Positions 25,661 through 33,009 of a stretch of DNA of 64,000 nucleotides are shown here, in pieces. Both the position numbers and the translations under genes were made by a program. Under the pieces are notes generated by a model. The model was not told where the DNA came from. It saw only the letters and a list, made by a program, of their open reading frames with translations, and made no database searches. The stretch spans positions 62,001-126,000 of the forward strand of contig SCRU01000059.1 of NCBI GenBank assembly GCA_004323695.1, in the 5' to 3' direction. Source of the stretch: Burkholderiaceae bacterium (GTDB taxonomy: Bacteria > Pseudomonadota > Gammaproteobacteria > Burkholderiales > Burkholderiaceae_C). Numbering within the stretch: the first letter of the stretch is position 1; each line of letters begins with the position of its first letter.

Positions 25661-26419
25661 TCAGGCCCGCGGAGCTGCCGCGGCAGCGGCGGCGTCCAGG
25701 TCGATGGGGTCGTCATGAGCAGGAGCGGCACCCTGGTTGTGAGCGGACGCTTCCTTGTCCTTGTAGAACCCCTCCAGGCCCCGGGCCGTATTCACGGCGA
25801 TGTTGTTGATCTTTTCCCAGTCGTAGCGATCCTTGCCCTGGAAGCGAACGATGTCCGCCTTCGGCAGCGGGGCAGGCTTGCCCTCCGCATCCACCAGGAT
25901 CTGGCCATCGTCGCCCGCATAGATCGGCTTGAACTTCTCGGTGGTGTCAGCGCCCATGGGCTTGACATTGATGAAGGACTTGTCCTTGTCAAATGCCGGG
26001 CCGTCGCCAATACGGCCGCCGGCGCGGATGTGGTTGACATAGATGTCGATCGCTCCGTCGCCATGGGACAGAGCGTTGGCGGCCAGCAAGCCGATCACAG
26101 TGCGCCCCAGGTTTTGGTCCAGACGAACCTTCACGCTTTCGTTGTCGCTCAGTCGCACCGTGGCGATCGGGTACACCTCCGGCTGGCCGCCTGCAGGCGT
26201 GTAGCTGTCGGTGCCGGTCTTCACGCTGACCACGAAGCCGGTGAGCTTGTCGGCCAACGCGTAACTACCCGTGTCAGCCTCGCGATAGAGGAAGCCGGGC
26301 GCCTTGTGCTCGGGGTCCTTCTCGATTTCCGCCGCGGACATGTGCTTGTTGGTGCGTTCCACCAGCGAAATGAAGGTCAGGTTCTTGCGACCGCCGCCAT
26401 TGGATTTGTGAATAGCCAT
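25661..26419 (-). CDS. Hypothetical protein, likely nucleic-acid associated, PRA tail
   Basis: This encodes 252 residues from the ATG at 26419 with AGGAG eight bases upstream. It is beta-rich for about 150 residues (FISLVERTNKHM, ATVRLSDNESVKVRLDQN), with an Asp/Lys-rich C-terminal half and a tail of Asp and Ala ending APRA. It lies between the exonuclease-like gene and the giant helicase. In many phage operons the partner of a YqaJ-type exonuclease is an annealing protein; this one does not look like RecT or Red-beta by sequence, so the role is open. It carries the recurrent tail. Confidence 0.65.
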   Translation of the reverse strand: MAIHKSNGGGRKNLTFISLVERTNKHMSAAEIEKDPEHKAPGFLYREADTGSYALADKLTGFVVSVKTGTDSYTPAGGQPEVYPIATVRLSDNESVKVRLDQNLGRTVIGLLAANALSHGDGAIDIYVNHIRAGGRIGDGPAFDKDKSFINVKPMGADTTEKFKPIYAGDDGQILVDAEGKPAPLPKADIVRFQGKDRYDWEKINNIAVNTARGLEGFYKDKEASAHNQGAAPAHDDPIDLDAAAAAAAPRA

Positions 26420-26521
26420 TTGATCAACTCCTAATTGATGAACAAAGATGAGACCGCACATACTTGAATGTCCGCGAGGCTTGTGCGGCCTCATCTCTGG
26501 CCACGCGAACAAACTTGAAAA

Positions 26522-27964
26522 CTACCCACGCGGCATCTCAGCCACCGGCTCTGTGACCCCCTGCTCCAAAAGCACGGATGTCTCCTCGCTGGGCTCCACA
26601 GCCAGCGGGTAATGTGTGTTCACGAAAAGCTGCATCTCCTCCTTGAGGGGCTTCTCCACCTTGAACACGTGTTGCTCCACCATGTATCGATCCAGGTCGA
26701 TACCAAACGACTCGGCTTGCTCGGCCAATTTGTCGGGGTCGACCTTGTCGACCTTGAACTGTTTGAGATCCACCCCCAGCGACTTCAGATGCGCGGCCAT
26801 ACGCTTTTCGTCGTAGCCGTCCTTCTTGAGGACACTCGCCAATTGCTCGGCAGTGAGGTCGGCCTGGAGTTTTTCCATGTCGATCTTGAGAAAGGCCGTG
26901 AGGGCACCCGCGCCGGGCAACACGATCTTGTGGCCGTCGAGTTTGGTGCCGCCCAGGTTCTCCAGCAGCATCTTGCGAAGCTCCATGGCTCGTTCATCGG
27001 CCGCACTGGACAAGGCCAGCACGTGGGCCATACGCACTGCCAGCTCCGAATTCTTTTCCACGAAGCCGGCGCTATCAGCCAGCACGGGGGTCGAGATGTA
27101 CCGCGGCACCTCGGCGCGCATGACGCAGCCCCAAGCCCAGTTTCCGGCATCGCGCACCATCTGCTTGAGGTCATCGCTGACGACAATGACGTCATCTTTC
27201 AGGCGCCAGTGCGCCCAGTCGTACTGACTCAGCATGAGACCGTGCAATTCAACGCCTTGCTCTTCGCACAAGATGGAGCCTTGGGCAAGCTGGCAGCCAT
27301 ACTGAAAATGGATTTCCTCGCCTTCTTCGACGCAGCTGGGCGCCTTGTAGTCGATCAACCAGCGCGAGGTGGGGCGCTTACCACTGGCGCCACGCGTTGA
27401 CGCCAACAGTTTGGACGGTATCTGCGCCACCTCGTCCGGGCTGTAGCGCATCCATGGCAGCGTGCCCTGCGCCTGCGTCAGCTTCAAAAAGGCCGCCTCG
27501 TCGCGGAAAGCACCGTACTTCTTGTAAAACTTGGCGGCATGAAGGGCTTCGTTCTCGTGGCCGCGAGTCATGTGCTCGTTGGTCTCATCGGGAATCTTGC
27601 GCATGAGCTTGCCCAGCACGATGTCATGGGCACTGGCCATGTGGTCGGCGCGCACTCCATGCATATTGCGCACCAGCACACCGATCTCCGAGCCGCCGAA
27701 ACCGTTGAGACGTACCGCGTGCCAGATGGCCTGCACGCCATGCAGTTCTACAACCTGGGCAACCCAGGCCCGGGCGTCGGACGCCTTGATCAGATCGCGC
27801 TGAGGCAAAGCATCGACGAGCGTCCACACATTTTGGGTGATGGACGCCTTGTCCTGCTCGCTCAACTCTTGCCCTAGTTCTTCCATTCGGTCCCGTCGCC
27901 TTTGAAGTGATTTGACCGCTTCTTTTGGTACGAAACGGCTTATTTGTTCGTGAGCATACTTCAA
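26522..27964 (-). CDS. YqaJ/lambda-exonuclease-like nuclease with C-terminal PRG tail
   Basis: This encodes up to 480 residues from a TTG at 27964; an internal ATG (27886) would remove the part that overlaps the recurrent element at 27943. The nuclease domain (about residues 85-240) has GFGGSEIG, RGHENE, LIDYKAPS and YGCQLAQG, the layout of YqaJ/lambda-exo enzymes with a PD-(D/E)xK core (DYK here where ExK is usual). Such enzymes digest one strand of double-stranded DNA to create tails for annealing. The C-terminal half contains helices and two alpha-repeat-like segments (LTAEQLASVLKKDGYDEKRM). It starts the operon containing the giant helicase and ends VAEMPRG. Confidence 0.8.
   Translation of the reverse strand: MKYAHEQISRFVPKEAVKSLQRRRDRMEELGQELSEQDKASITQNVWTLVDALPQRDLIKASDARAWVAQVVELHGVQAIWHAVRLNGFGGSEIGVLVRNMHGVRADHMASAHDIVLGKLMRKIPDETNEHMTRGHENEALHAAKFYKKYGAFRDEAAFLKLTQAQGTLPWMRYSPDEVAQIPSKLLASTRGASGKRPTSRWLIDYKAPSCVEEGEEIHFQYGCQLAQGSILCEEQGVELHGLMLSQYDWAHWRLKDDVIVVSDDLKQMVRDAGNWAWGCVMRAEVPRYISTPVLADSAGFVEKNSELAVRMAHVLALSSAADERAMELRKMLLENLGGTKLDGHKIVLPGAGALTAFLKIDMEKLQADLTAEQLASVLKKDGYDEKRMAAHLKSLGVDLKQFKVDKVDPDKLAEQAESFGIDLDRYMVEQHVFKVEKPLKEEMQLFVNTHYPLAVEPSEETSVLLEQGVTEPVAEMPRG
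27943..27963 (+). promoter_or_regulatory. Recurrent element at the head of the nuclease operon
   Basis: TTTGTTCGTGAGCATACTTC fits the consensus and overlaps the first codons of the longest reading of the nuclease gene. An opposite-facing TTTCGTACC lies at 27926-27934. It supports a downstream start, or an operator overlapping the leader. Confidence 0.4.
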
Positions 27965-28134
27965 TGCGAACGGAATATGAATTTTTTTGTTTCGCTGATT
28001 GTTTCGTCAATTCGACAAGGTGTTGTGTTTGCGCACAGGTTTCTCTCCGAAAGATGCGGTCAATTCGTGAAAAATTTGGCGAAAAGTGAAAACTTTGATT
28101 AACAATCCCTGAAACCATCTGCTACAACAGTAAA

Positions 28135-29694
28135 GTGGTTCGATACTGTTTCAGTTGTCTTACCGTGCAGACTCAAGTCCAACCATTCACCTCGGTCTTC
28201 GGAGAACTTTCGACCGGCCCCGCGCAGGCGCGCAGGTTTCGCACCGCCAGCGCACCGCGGCGCTTGAATACTGACGTCCAGGGACAGAATCAAAAGCCAG
28301 TGCCGCAGCGATCTACGCTGACACTGGACCCTCAAGACGCAGATTTCACGGCAATAGAGGCCGGCGGCAGCGATGAACTGCGTGCGCGTACCGTTAAAAA
28401 GCGCATGTATTCCCAGTACGCCAGTGTCGTGAGGCCTTCCCAGATCCTCTCGGCAGCCTGCATCCCGGTCTTTGCCTACCTTTGCAGGAACTCCGACTAC
28501 AAACGCGCCTTGTTACTTTGGGTGGTCATGGGCGTGCTACTGACGGGCATTCGAGGAATGCTCGTGCTGAATTACAGAATGAAATTCGCGGGGAAGGACC
28601 TCGGGATGTCCGCCCAGCGCAATGCCTTGCGCCCGCAGTGGATCGTCACCGTGGCCATAGCTGCCTTCTGGGGGTCATCCGTATTTTTCTTCCTCGACGA
28701 CCTTGGCTTGAAAGTTCAGATGGCCTGCTGGTTCATCCTGGTGCTTGTCGTGTCTGTCCCCATACCGGCTATCGCCCTGATCGCCCGCCTCAGCAGATAT
28801 GCCGTCAATGCTTTCTTCCTGACATTGCTCAGCATCATCCTTTACTGCGCTTTGACGCCGCGGCCAGAGAGCAACCAAATCATTTGGTGGACTCTTGCTT
28901 TCCCTGCTCTTTACTGGGCGCTGCTCACCTACTTCTCAAAAAACATCCACCAAAACCAGAAAAGTCACCTGATCCAGGAATACAACCTCTCGGTTCAAGG
29001 GGACCGGGCGCTGGGCACTGCCCTAGCCAAGACCAGGATCCTCACGGCCGCGGCGCATGACATGCGCCTGCCGGTCCTCGCGCTGTCACAGTACGCCTAC
29101 TGGCTGGCCGATTCTGACAATCCACAGGACCGGGCAGAGTTGGTGTCCAAGATCGTCACGGCCAGCAAGGCCGCAAACCATCTTTGCGACTCTCTTTTTG
29201 ACCTCTCCAGCATGGACTGCGGGGATGTTCGCTTGAAGATTGATCTCGTGGAGTTGTCTTGCGTCGCTCAGGACCTGATAGTTCAATACGCCCCGCTGGC
29301 GGCCGCCAAGGACATTGAGCTGCGTCTTCATGTCGTCGAAAAAACAGTCATGACCGACCCGGCCCGGATCGGCCGGATGCTTGGTAACGTCCTGTCCAAC
29401 GCCATCAAATACAGCCCCCGGGGCAAAAAAATCCTTGTTGCGATTCGACCTCACCAGGACGGCGCCTGCGTCGAGGTGTGGGACCAGGGGATTGGCATTG
29501 CCCCACAGGATATCAATCAGGTGTTCCTGGAGTTCTACAGAGTGCCAGAGGCCAAGGAATACTCGGCGGACGGGATCGGACTGGGGTTGGCGCTCGTGGC
29601 CAGGCTGGCACGCGCCTTGAAGGTCAAGCTGGTTCTGAGCTCGCAATTGGGTAAAGGCACGCGCTTTAGCATGCTGATACCCAATCTCCACTGA
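28135..29694 (+). CDS. Orphan membrane histidine kinase
   Basis: This encodes up to 519 residues from a GTG at 28135, though this start lies inside a partial copy of the recurrent element (GTGGTTCGATACTG) and a later start is likely. The N-terminus has about six membrane helices between residues 105 and 270. The H-box is LTAAAHDMRLPVLAL near residue 308, then the N-box NVLSNAIKYS, the G1 box DQGIGI and the G2 box GIGLGLAL. It is a complete HisKA plus HATPase_c kinase without a PAS domain. There is no response regulator next to it, so the partner is elsewhere. It is divergent from the nuclease operon and convergent with the transfer genes downstream. Confidence 0.85.
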   Translation: MVRYCFSCLTVQTQVQPFTSVFGELSTGPAQARRFRTASAPRRLNTDVQGQNQKPVPQRSTLTLDPQDADFTAIEAGGSDELRARTVKKRMYSQYASVVRPSQILSAACIPVFAYLCRNSDYKRALLLWVVMGVLLTGIRGMLVLNYRMKFAGKDLGMSAQRNALRPQWIVTVAIAAFWGSSVFFFLDDLGLKVQMACWFILVLVVSVPIPAIALIARLSRYAVNAFFLTLLSIILYCALTPRPESNQIIWWTLAFPALYWALLTYFSKNIHQNQKSHLIQEYNLSVQGDRALGTALAKTRILTAAAHDMRLPVLALSQYAYWLADSDNPQDRAELVSKIVTASKAANHLCDSLFDLSSMDCGDVRLKIDLVELSCVAQDLIVQYAPLAAAKDIELRLHVVEKTVMTDPARIGRMLGNVLSNAIKYSPRGKKILVAIRPHQDGACVEVWDQGIGIAPQDINQVFLEFYRVPEAKEYSADGIGLGLALVARLARALKVKLVLSSQLGKGTRFSMLIPNLH

Positions 29695-29739
29695 ATCGCC
29701 CGCGGGGCGGCTCGTCACCATTGCAGCAGACGTCACTGC

Positions 29740-29769
29740 AAAAAAAGACGGGCCCCGAACTGGCCCGTT
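29740..29769 (-). terminator. Rho-independent terminator of the dotDCB-icmT block
   Basis: On the minus strand ACGGGCC, a seven-base loop and GGCCCGT are followed by CTTTTTTT. It lies about 60 bases after the stop at 29830. Confidence 0.85.
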
Positions 29770-29829
29770 GAGAGACGCTTGGTCGATGGTCAACTCAGCG
29801 CCTTGGAGAAACTTGCAATCGAGGCGAAT

Positions 29830-30144
29830 TCAGGGCTGATCCTTCCCCCAATGGTTGAAGTCGATGTCAGAGAGCTGCTCGTTCATGGTAAACCTGCGCC
29901 GGTAAAGGCGAGGCCGAGCAGCGATGACGCCTCCACGCAGCTTGCTGCGAATACGCCTGGCCGCCCAGAGGATCGTGCGGTTCTTGAACGACGCATAGGA
30001 GAATACCGCGCAAACGGCAAGAGCGAGCCCGAGCGTCAGCAGCGATAGATGAAACAGGATCAGTACCAGCGGCGCGCCGGCCTGTGGCGGCAGGGGCGTT
30101 CCAGGGATTTTGTACGATCTTCCAGTACGCGGCCAATTGTTCAT
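29830..30144 (-). CDS. traK: IcmT/TraK-like inner-membrane protein
   Basis: This encodes 104 residues from the ATG at 30144, which overlaps the DotB stop by four bases (ATGA). One or two membrane helices occur at about residues 25-50 (LILFHLSLLTLGLALAVCAV). They are followed by a basic amphipathic part that matches IcmT/TraK proteins: LLxLH-type helix, F, then R-x-x-x-R and G-x-x-A-x-P residues. IcmT is a small essential inner-membrane component of Dot/Icm systems. The gene order dotD, dotC, dotB, icmT is that of traH-traI-traJ-traK in IncI plasmid R64, which supports the call. Confidence 0.75.
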   Translation of the reverse strand: MNNWPRTGRSYKIPGTPLPPQAGAPLVLILFHLSLLTLGLALAVCAVFSYASFKNRTILWAARRIRSKLRGGVIAARPRLYRRRFTMNEQLSDIDFNHWGKDQP

Positions 30145-31442
30145 ACTGCTTCCTCGCTCGTTTGCACGCACGCCAATGAGCTGGCGGATGGCGTGTGCGT
30201 CAGGCTCGAGTCGTCGCCATGGTCACCGGCGACAGCGGGAGCAGCCTTTTTCTGCGTCACAACGAATCCGCGCTGCTGGCAGTAATCATGACCCTCTTTT
30301 GTGGTCATGGAAGACACTTCGAGGAAATTCGCGAAATTGATCAGGCCTTGCTTCAATGCGTCGAAGGCCTTGCTCTCAAAGTCATTGCCACGGTCGGCCA
30401 CGGCTCGGCGGATGATTTTGTTCCACGACTGCACTGGCTCGTCTTCCATGGCCCTCTTGAGCTCGCGATCGAACACGCACCAGGAGCGAAAAGCCATGAC
30501 CTTTCCATCCGTCCTGCGCGCAAGCTTCTGGGCAATCACCAGCCGTGTCTGCTCGATGAAGTCGTTTGCAACCCGCGTGTGTTCGACAGGCGGAAATAGT
30601 TGCAGCGTGCGCGACAGCGCCCGGTCCGGCGTTTCGGTATGCATTGTGGCGTAAGTCGCGTGGCCAGTTGCGCCGAGCTCAAAGCCGGCGCGCGCACTGC
30701 CCATGTCCCGAATCTCACCCATCTGGATCACTTGCCCCTTGCGCCGCATGGCATTGGGGCCCACCATGTCCATGGCGCGAAGCTGAGCGCCGACACCCAC
30801 CTCGGTCTGTGTTGGCTCCGGCATGTGTCCTTGAGCCAGGCCTCGTAGCAGGTATTCCACCGGCTGCTCGTAAGTCAGAATGTGCACCGGGTCGTCACGC
30901 CTCTCCTCAAGACGATACCGGTGAGCCGCGGCAAGCAGGGTTGACTTTCCAGAACCAGTAGTGCCCACCACCAGCACCAGCCCGTAGCGCGGGAACAGGT
31001 TGTCCATCAGCTCAGGCTCCAGGCCGAGATGACCGCAAGTTGGGATCTCCTGGGGCATCGCGCGCAGCGTGATGTTGACTCCGGCCATGGTGGAGCCAAC
31101 CGAGCAACCGGTTGCGTTGAGCCGGAAAGACAGGACTTTCTCGCGCGAGATCACAGCGTCGACTCGCGAGTCGATCGCATTGGCAGCCCCTATTTCCGTT
31201 TGACCACTCTCATTGAAAAGCAGACCGAGGATGGTCATCACCTCGCTGTCATCAAGGCGCCGATCCGTCACCGGCTGCCACAGCCGGTTCACTTCTGCCC
31301 AGACGTAGTCGGTCGAAGAAAACTTGATGTCCGAGCAGCCAAGGTCATAGACCTTGGCCAGAAACCCATTCAGATCACTGCGAAGGATGTTGCCGATTGG
31401 CAGAGAAAAGCGCGGGGCGCCGCCGGCGAGACTATCAGACAT
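30141..31442 (-). CDS. traJ: DotB/TraJ secretion ATPase (VirB11/PilT family)
   Basis: This encodes 433 residues. The Walker A is GTTGSGKST near residue 160. The chain then has an acidic LTYEQPVEY box, the MGEIRDMGSARA segment, and a GHATYATMHTETPDRAL box, all hallmarks of PilT/VirB11-like hexameric ATPases. The N-terminal domain (about residues 25-110) is the family's substrate-binding fold. In IncI and Dot/Icm systems this cytoplasmic ATPase powers assembly or transfer through the envelope complex. It overlaps IcmT downstream and follows DotC after 36 bases. The C-terminal 60 residues are rich in charged and polar residues and vary in the family. Confidence 0.92.
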   Translation of the reverse strand: MSDSLAGGAPRFSLPIGNILRSDLNGFLAKVYDLGCSDIKFSSTDYVWAEVNRLWQPVTDRRLDDSEVMTILGLLFNESGQTEIGAANAIDSRVDAVISREKVLSFRLNATGCSVGSTMAGVNITLRAMPQEIPTCGHLGLEPELMDNLFPRYGLVLVVGTTGSGKSTLLAAAHRYRLEERRDDPVHILTYEQPVEYLLRGLAQGHMPEPTQTEVGVGAQLRAMDMVGPNAMRRKGQVIQMGEIRDMGSARAGFELGATGHATYATMHTETPDRALSRTLQLFPPVEHTRVANDFIEQTRLVIAQKLARRTDGKVMAFRSWCVFDRELKRAMEDEPVQSWNKIIRRAVADRGNDFESKAFDALKQGLINFANFLEVSSMTTKEGHDYCQQRGFVVTQKKAAPAVAGDHGDDSSLTHTPSASSLACVQTSEEAV

Positions 31443-31478
31443 AAGGCATATCGCTCGGTTCAGTGCACAGCGAACCGA

Positions 31479-32294
31479 TTACTCGAGGGGCTTCCAGCTC
31501 TTCGCGTCTTCAAAGCCGGTTTGCCGCGTGATTCTGAACATGGTGTTTCCCACGTCGATCGTGTTCGGGCTTTCATGATCGATCATGGATTGCGAACTGG
31601 CAATGACCGGGATGCTCACCATGCCGCGCTTGTAGAGGTCATAGAACAGACGCATCCCGAAGTAGGTCTTCTCCAGTGACGCAACATTGGAGTCGAAGAT
31701 CTGCTGTGCCTGGCTTCGCCCACTGGCCACAGCCTTGGCCAGCTCCTGCTTCCAGAACGCCTTTTCCGCGCCATCTCGCGGCAAAAGCGCCTTCACGGAG
31801 TCCAGGTTCACGGAATCCTCGCGGGGCAGTCCAAGAAACAGCCAGTCCCTCCAGGTTGGGGCAACCGCCACGAATCGTGCTGGCGCCTCAATCTTGTAGA
31901 TCGAGCCGGAAACTCGCATGGTGGTCGCCTCCAGCGAGACGGCATCGTGCGACTCCATGATCACAGGCGGGAGAACTCCCGGGCCCATCATCAGGCCGCC
32001 GAAATTGAATTCCTTGTCCAGCTGGTCTTTGCGCTGGTTGACCTCGGCGAAAATCTCCTTGGACCGCTGCAGCAGCCCAAGGCGCGTGCCAAGGCCGAAA
32101 GCGGTCTCGCGAAGCACGGTCTCGCGCACCAGACTCAGATGCACCTCGCTCGCGCTGGAGCCCTGCGCGTTCATCAAGGCATCCATCGTCAGCGCCTGTG
32201 TTTGCGCGAAAGCGCTGTGCGAGATGACAGTAAAAGACGCACACAGGGCGATTCGTGCCAGGTGCCGGAAGGTTGAGGGGCGCAAATTGCTCAT
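31479..32294 (-). CDS. traI: DotC/TraI outer-membrane-core protein
   Basis: This encodes 271 residues from the ATG at 32294, with GGGAG nine bases upstream. A signal peptide ends in SAFA before QTQALT; there is no lipobox Cys, unlike typical DotC lipoproteins. The mature part has family features: an N-terminal helical segment (RETVLRETAFGLGTRLGLLQ), a LDKEFNFGGLMM segment, VLPPVIMESHDAV, and a C-terminal helical domain. DotC forms a soluble outer-membrane complex with DotD and DotH and positions the secretin-like ring. It lies between DotD and DotB in the conserved order. Confidence 0.85.
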   Translation of the reverse strand: MSNLRPSTFRHLARIALCASFTVISHSAFAQTQALTMDALMNAQGSSASEVHLSLVRETVLRETAFGLGTRLGLLQRSKEIFAEVNQRKDQLDKEFNFGGLMMGPGVLPPVIMESHDAVSLEATTMRVSGSIYKIEAPARFVAVAPTWRDWLFLGLPREDSVNLDSVKALLPRDGAEKAFWKQELAKAVASGRSQAQQIFDSNVASLEKTYFGMRLFYDLYKRGMVSIPVIASSQSMIDHESPNTIDVGNTMFRITRQTGFEDAKSWKPLE

Positions 32295-32311
32295 GAAGTC
32301 GGACTCCCGGA

Positions 32312-32755
32312 TCAATATGCGCGGTACCGGATTTCCACGCTCTTGGCCTGAAGAATCAGGTCGGCACGCTGGCCAAGCTGATAGCCGATGTCTCGCAAAA
32401 CCTCATCCAAAGGAAGTCCATCGGCGTGGACCTGAACATACAGCGGCAGCCGCGGCACCGGGCCCGTCACGGAAACAGCCAGCCCGGTCAAGGGCGCCAG
32501 TTTGCGAAGCAGATTGACTGCATCGCCCTGCCAGCTCACCCAGAGCTTGCCGTTGGCCATTCTGGGCGCCGGCGCATGCTCATCAGCACTACCCGTAAAG
32601 CTTGGCTGGTGTGCTGCCTTCGCAAGCATGTTGTCGAGTGCAACCGCTGTCGGATCTGGTGTTGACGGCTTGACGGGGGCGGAAGTGCAAGCAGAGAGAA
32701 CTATCAAAACTGCCGAGGTGGTTACGGCGCCGAAAATTCGAGACAGTTGGTTCAT
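32312..32755 (-). CDS. traH: DotD/TraH lipoprotein
   Basis: This encodes 147 residues. A signal peptide with lipobox L-S-A-C at about residues 20-23 marks a lipoprotein. The C-terminal 80 residues (VSWQGDAVNLLRKLAPLTGL, PLDEVLRDIGYQLGQRADLI) form the N0/T2SS-like secretin domain characteristic of DotD. DotD helps place DotH in the outer membrane. It is the first gene of this block, about 90 bases downstream of the promoter region at 32808-32850, and precedes DotC. Confidence 0.9.
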   Translation of the reverse strand: MNQLSRIFGAVTTSAVLIVLSACTSAPVKPSTPDPTAVALDNMLAKAAHQPSFTGSADEHAPAPRMANGKLWVSWQGDAVNLLRKLAPLTGLAVSVTGPVPRLPLYVQVHADGLPLDEVLRDIGYQLGQRADLILQAKSVEIRYRAY

Positions 32756-32807
32756 GTATCAGCCTGGAAGTTGATCGTGAAAAGACCCGTTTTCGGCGGT
32801 ATGCCTT

Positions 32808-32850
32808 TTCGTTCGTACCGATACTATATCGCGGAGCTATGTATGCGCAA
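32808..32850 (-). promoter_or_regulatory. Promoter of the dotDCB unit with recurrent element
   Basis: TTCGTTCGTACCGATACTAT (32808-32827) is a close copy of the recurrent element. On the minus strand a -10 TATAGT (32828-32823) and -35 TTGCGC (32850-32845) stand 16 bases apart and overlap it, so a repressor or activator at the element would act directly. Confidence 0.6.
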
Positions 32851-33009
32851 GTCCGAATTCTCCATTTCGAGCACGACGTGACAAAAAATGTTGAAAATAT
32901 GTCGAGAATTTGATACGCCGAACGCGGCACGGCTCGACCCGACGGGCCGCTAGACAGATTCTTTGCCCTTCCCGATCAGCCTTGTGAGGCTGGCTGCTCG
33001 GGTGCCGGA

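Noticed and set aside
32972-33003. Hairpin after the polyvalent gene as a terminator
   Set aside because: A stem (AGCCT/AGGCT with flanking CCCGA/TCGGG) can form but there is no T-run; evidence too weak.
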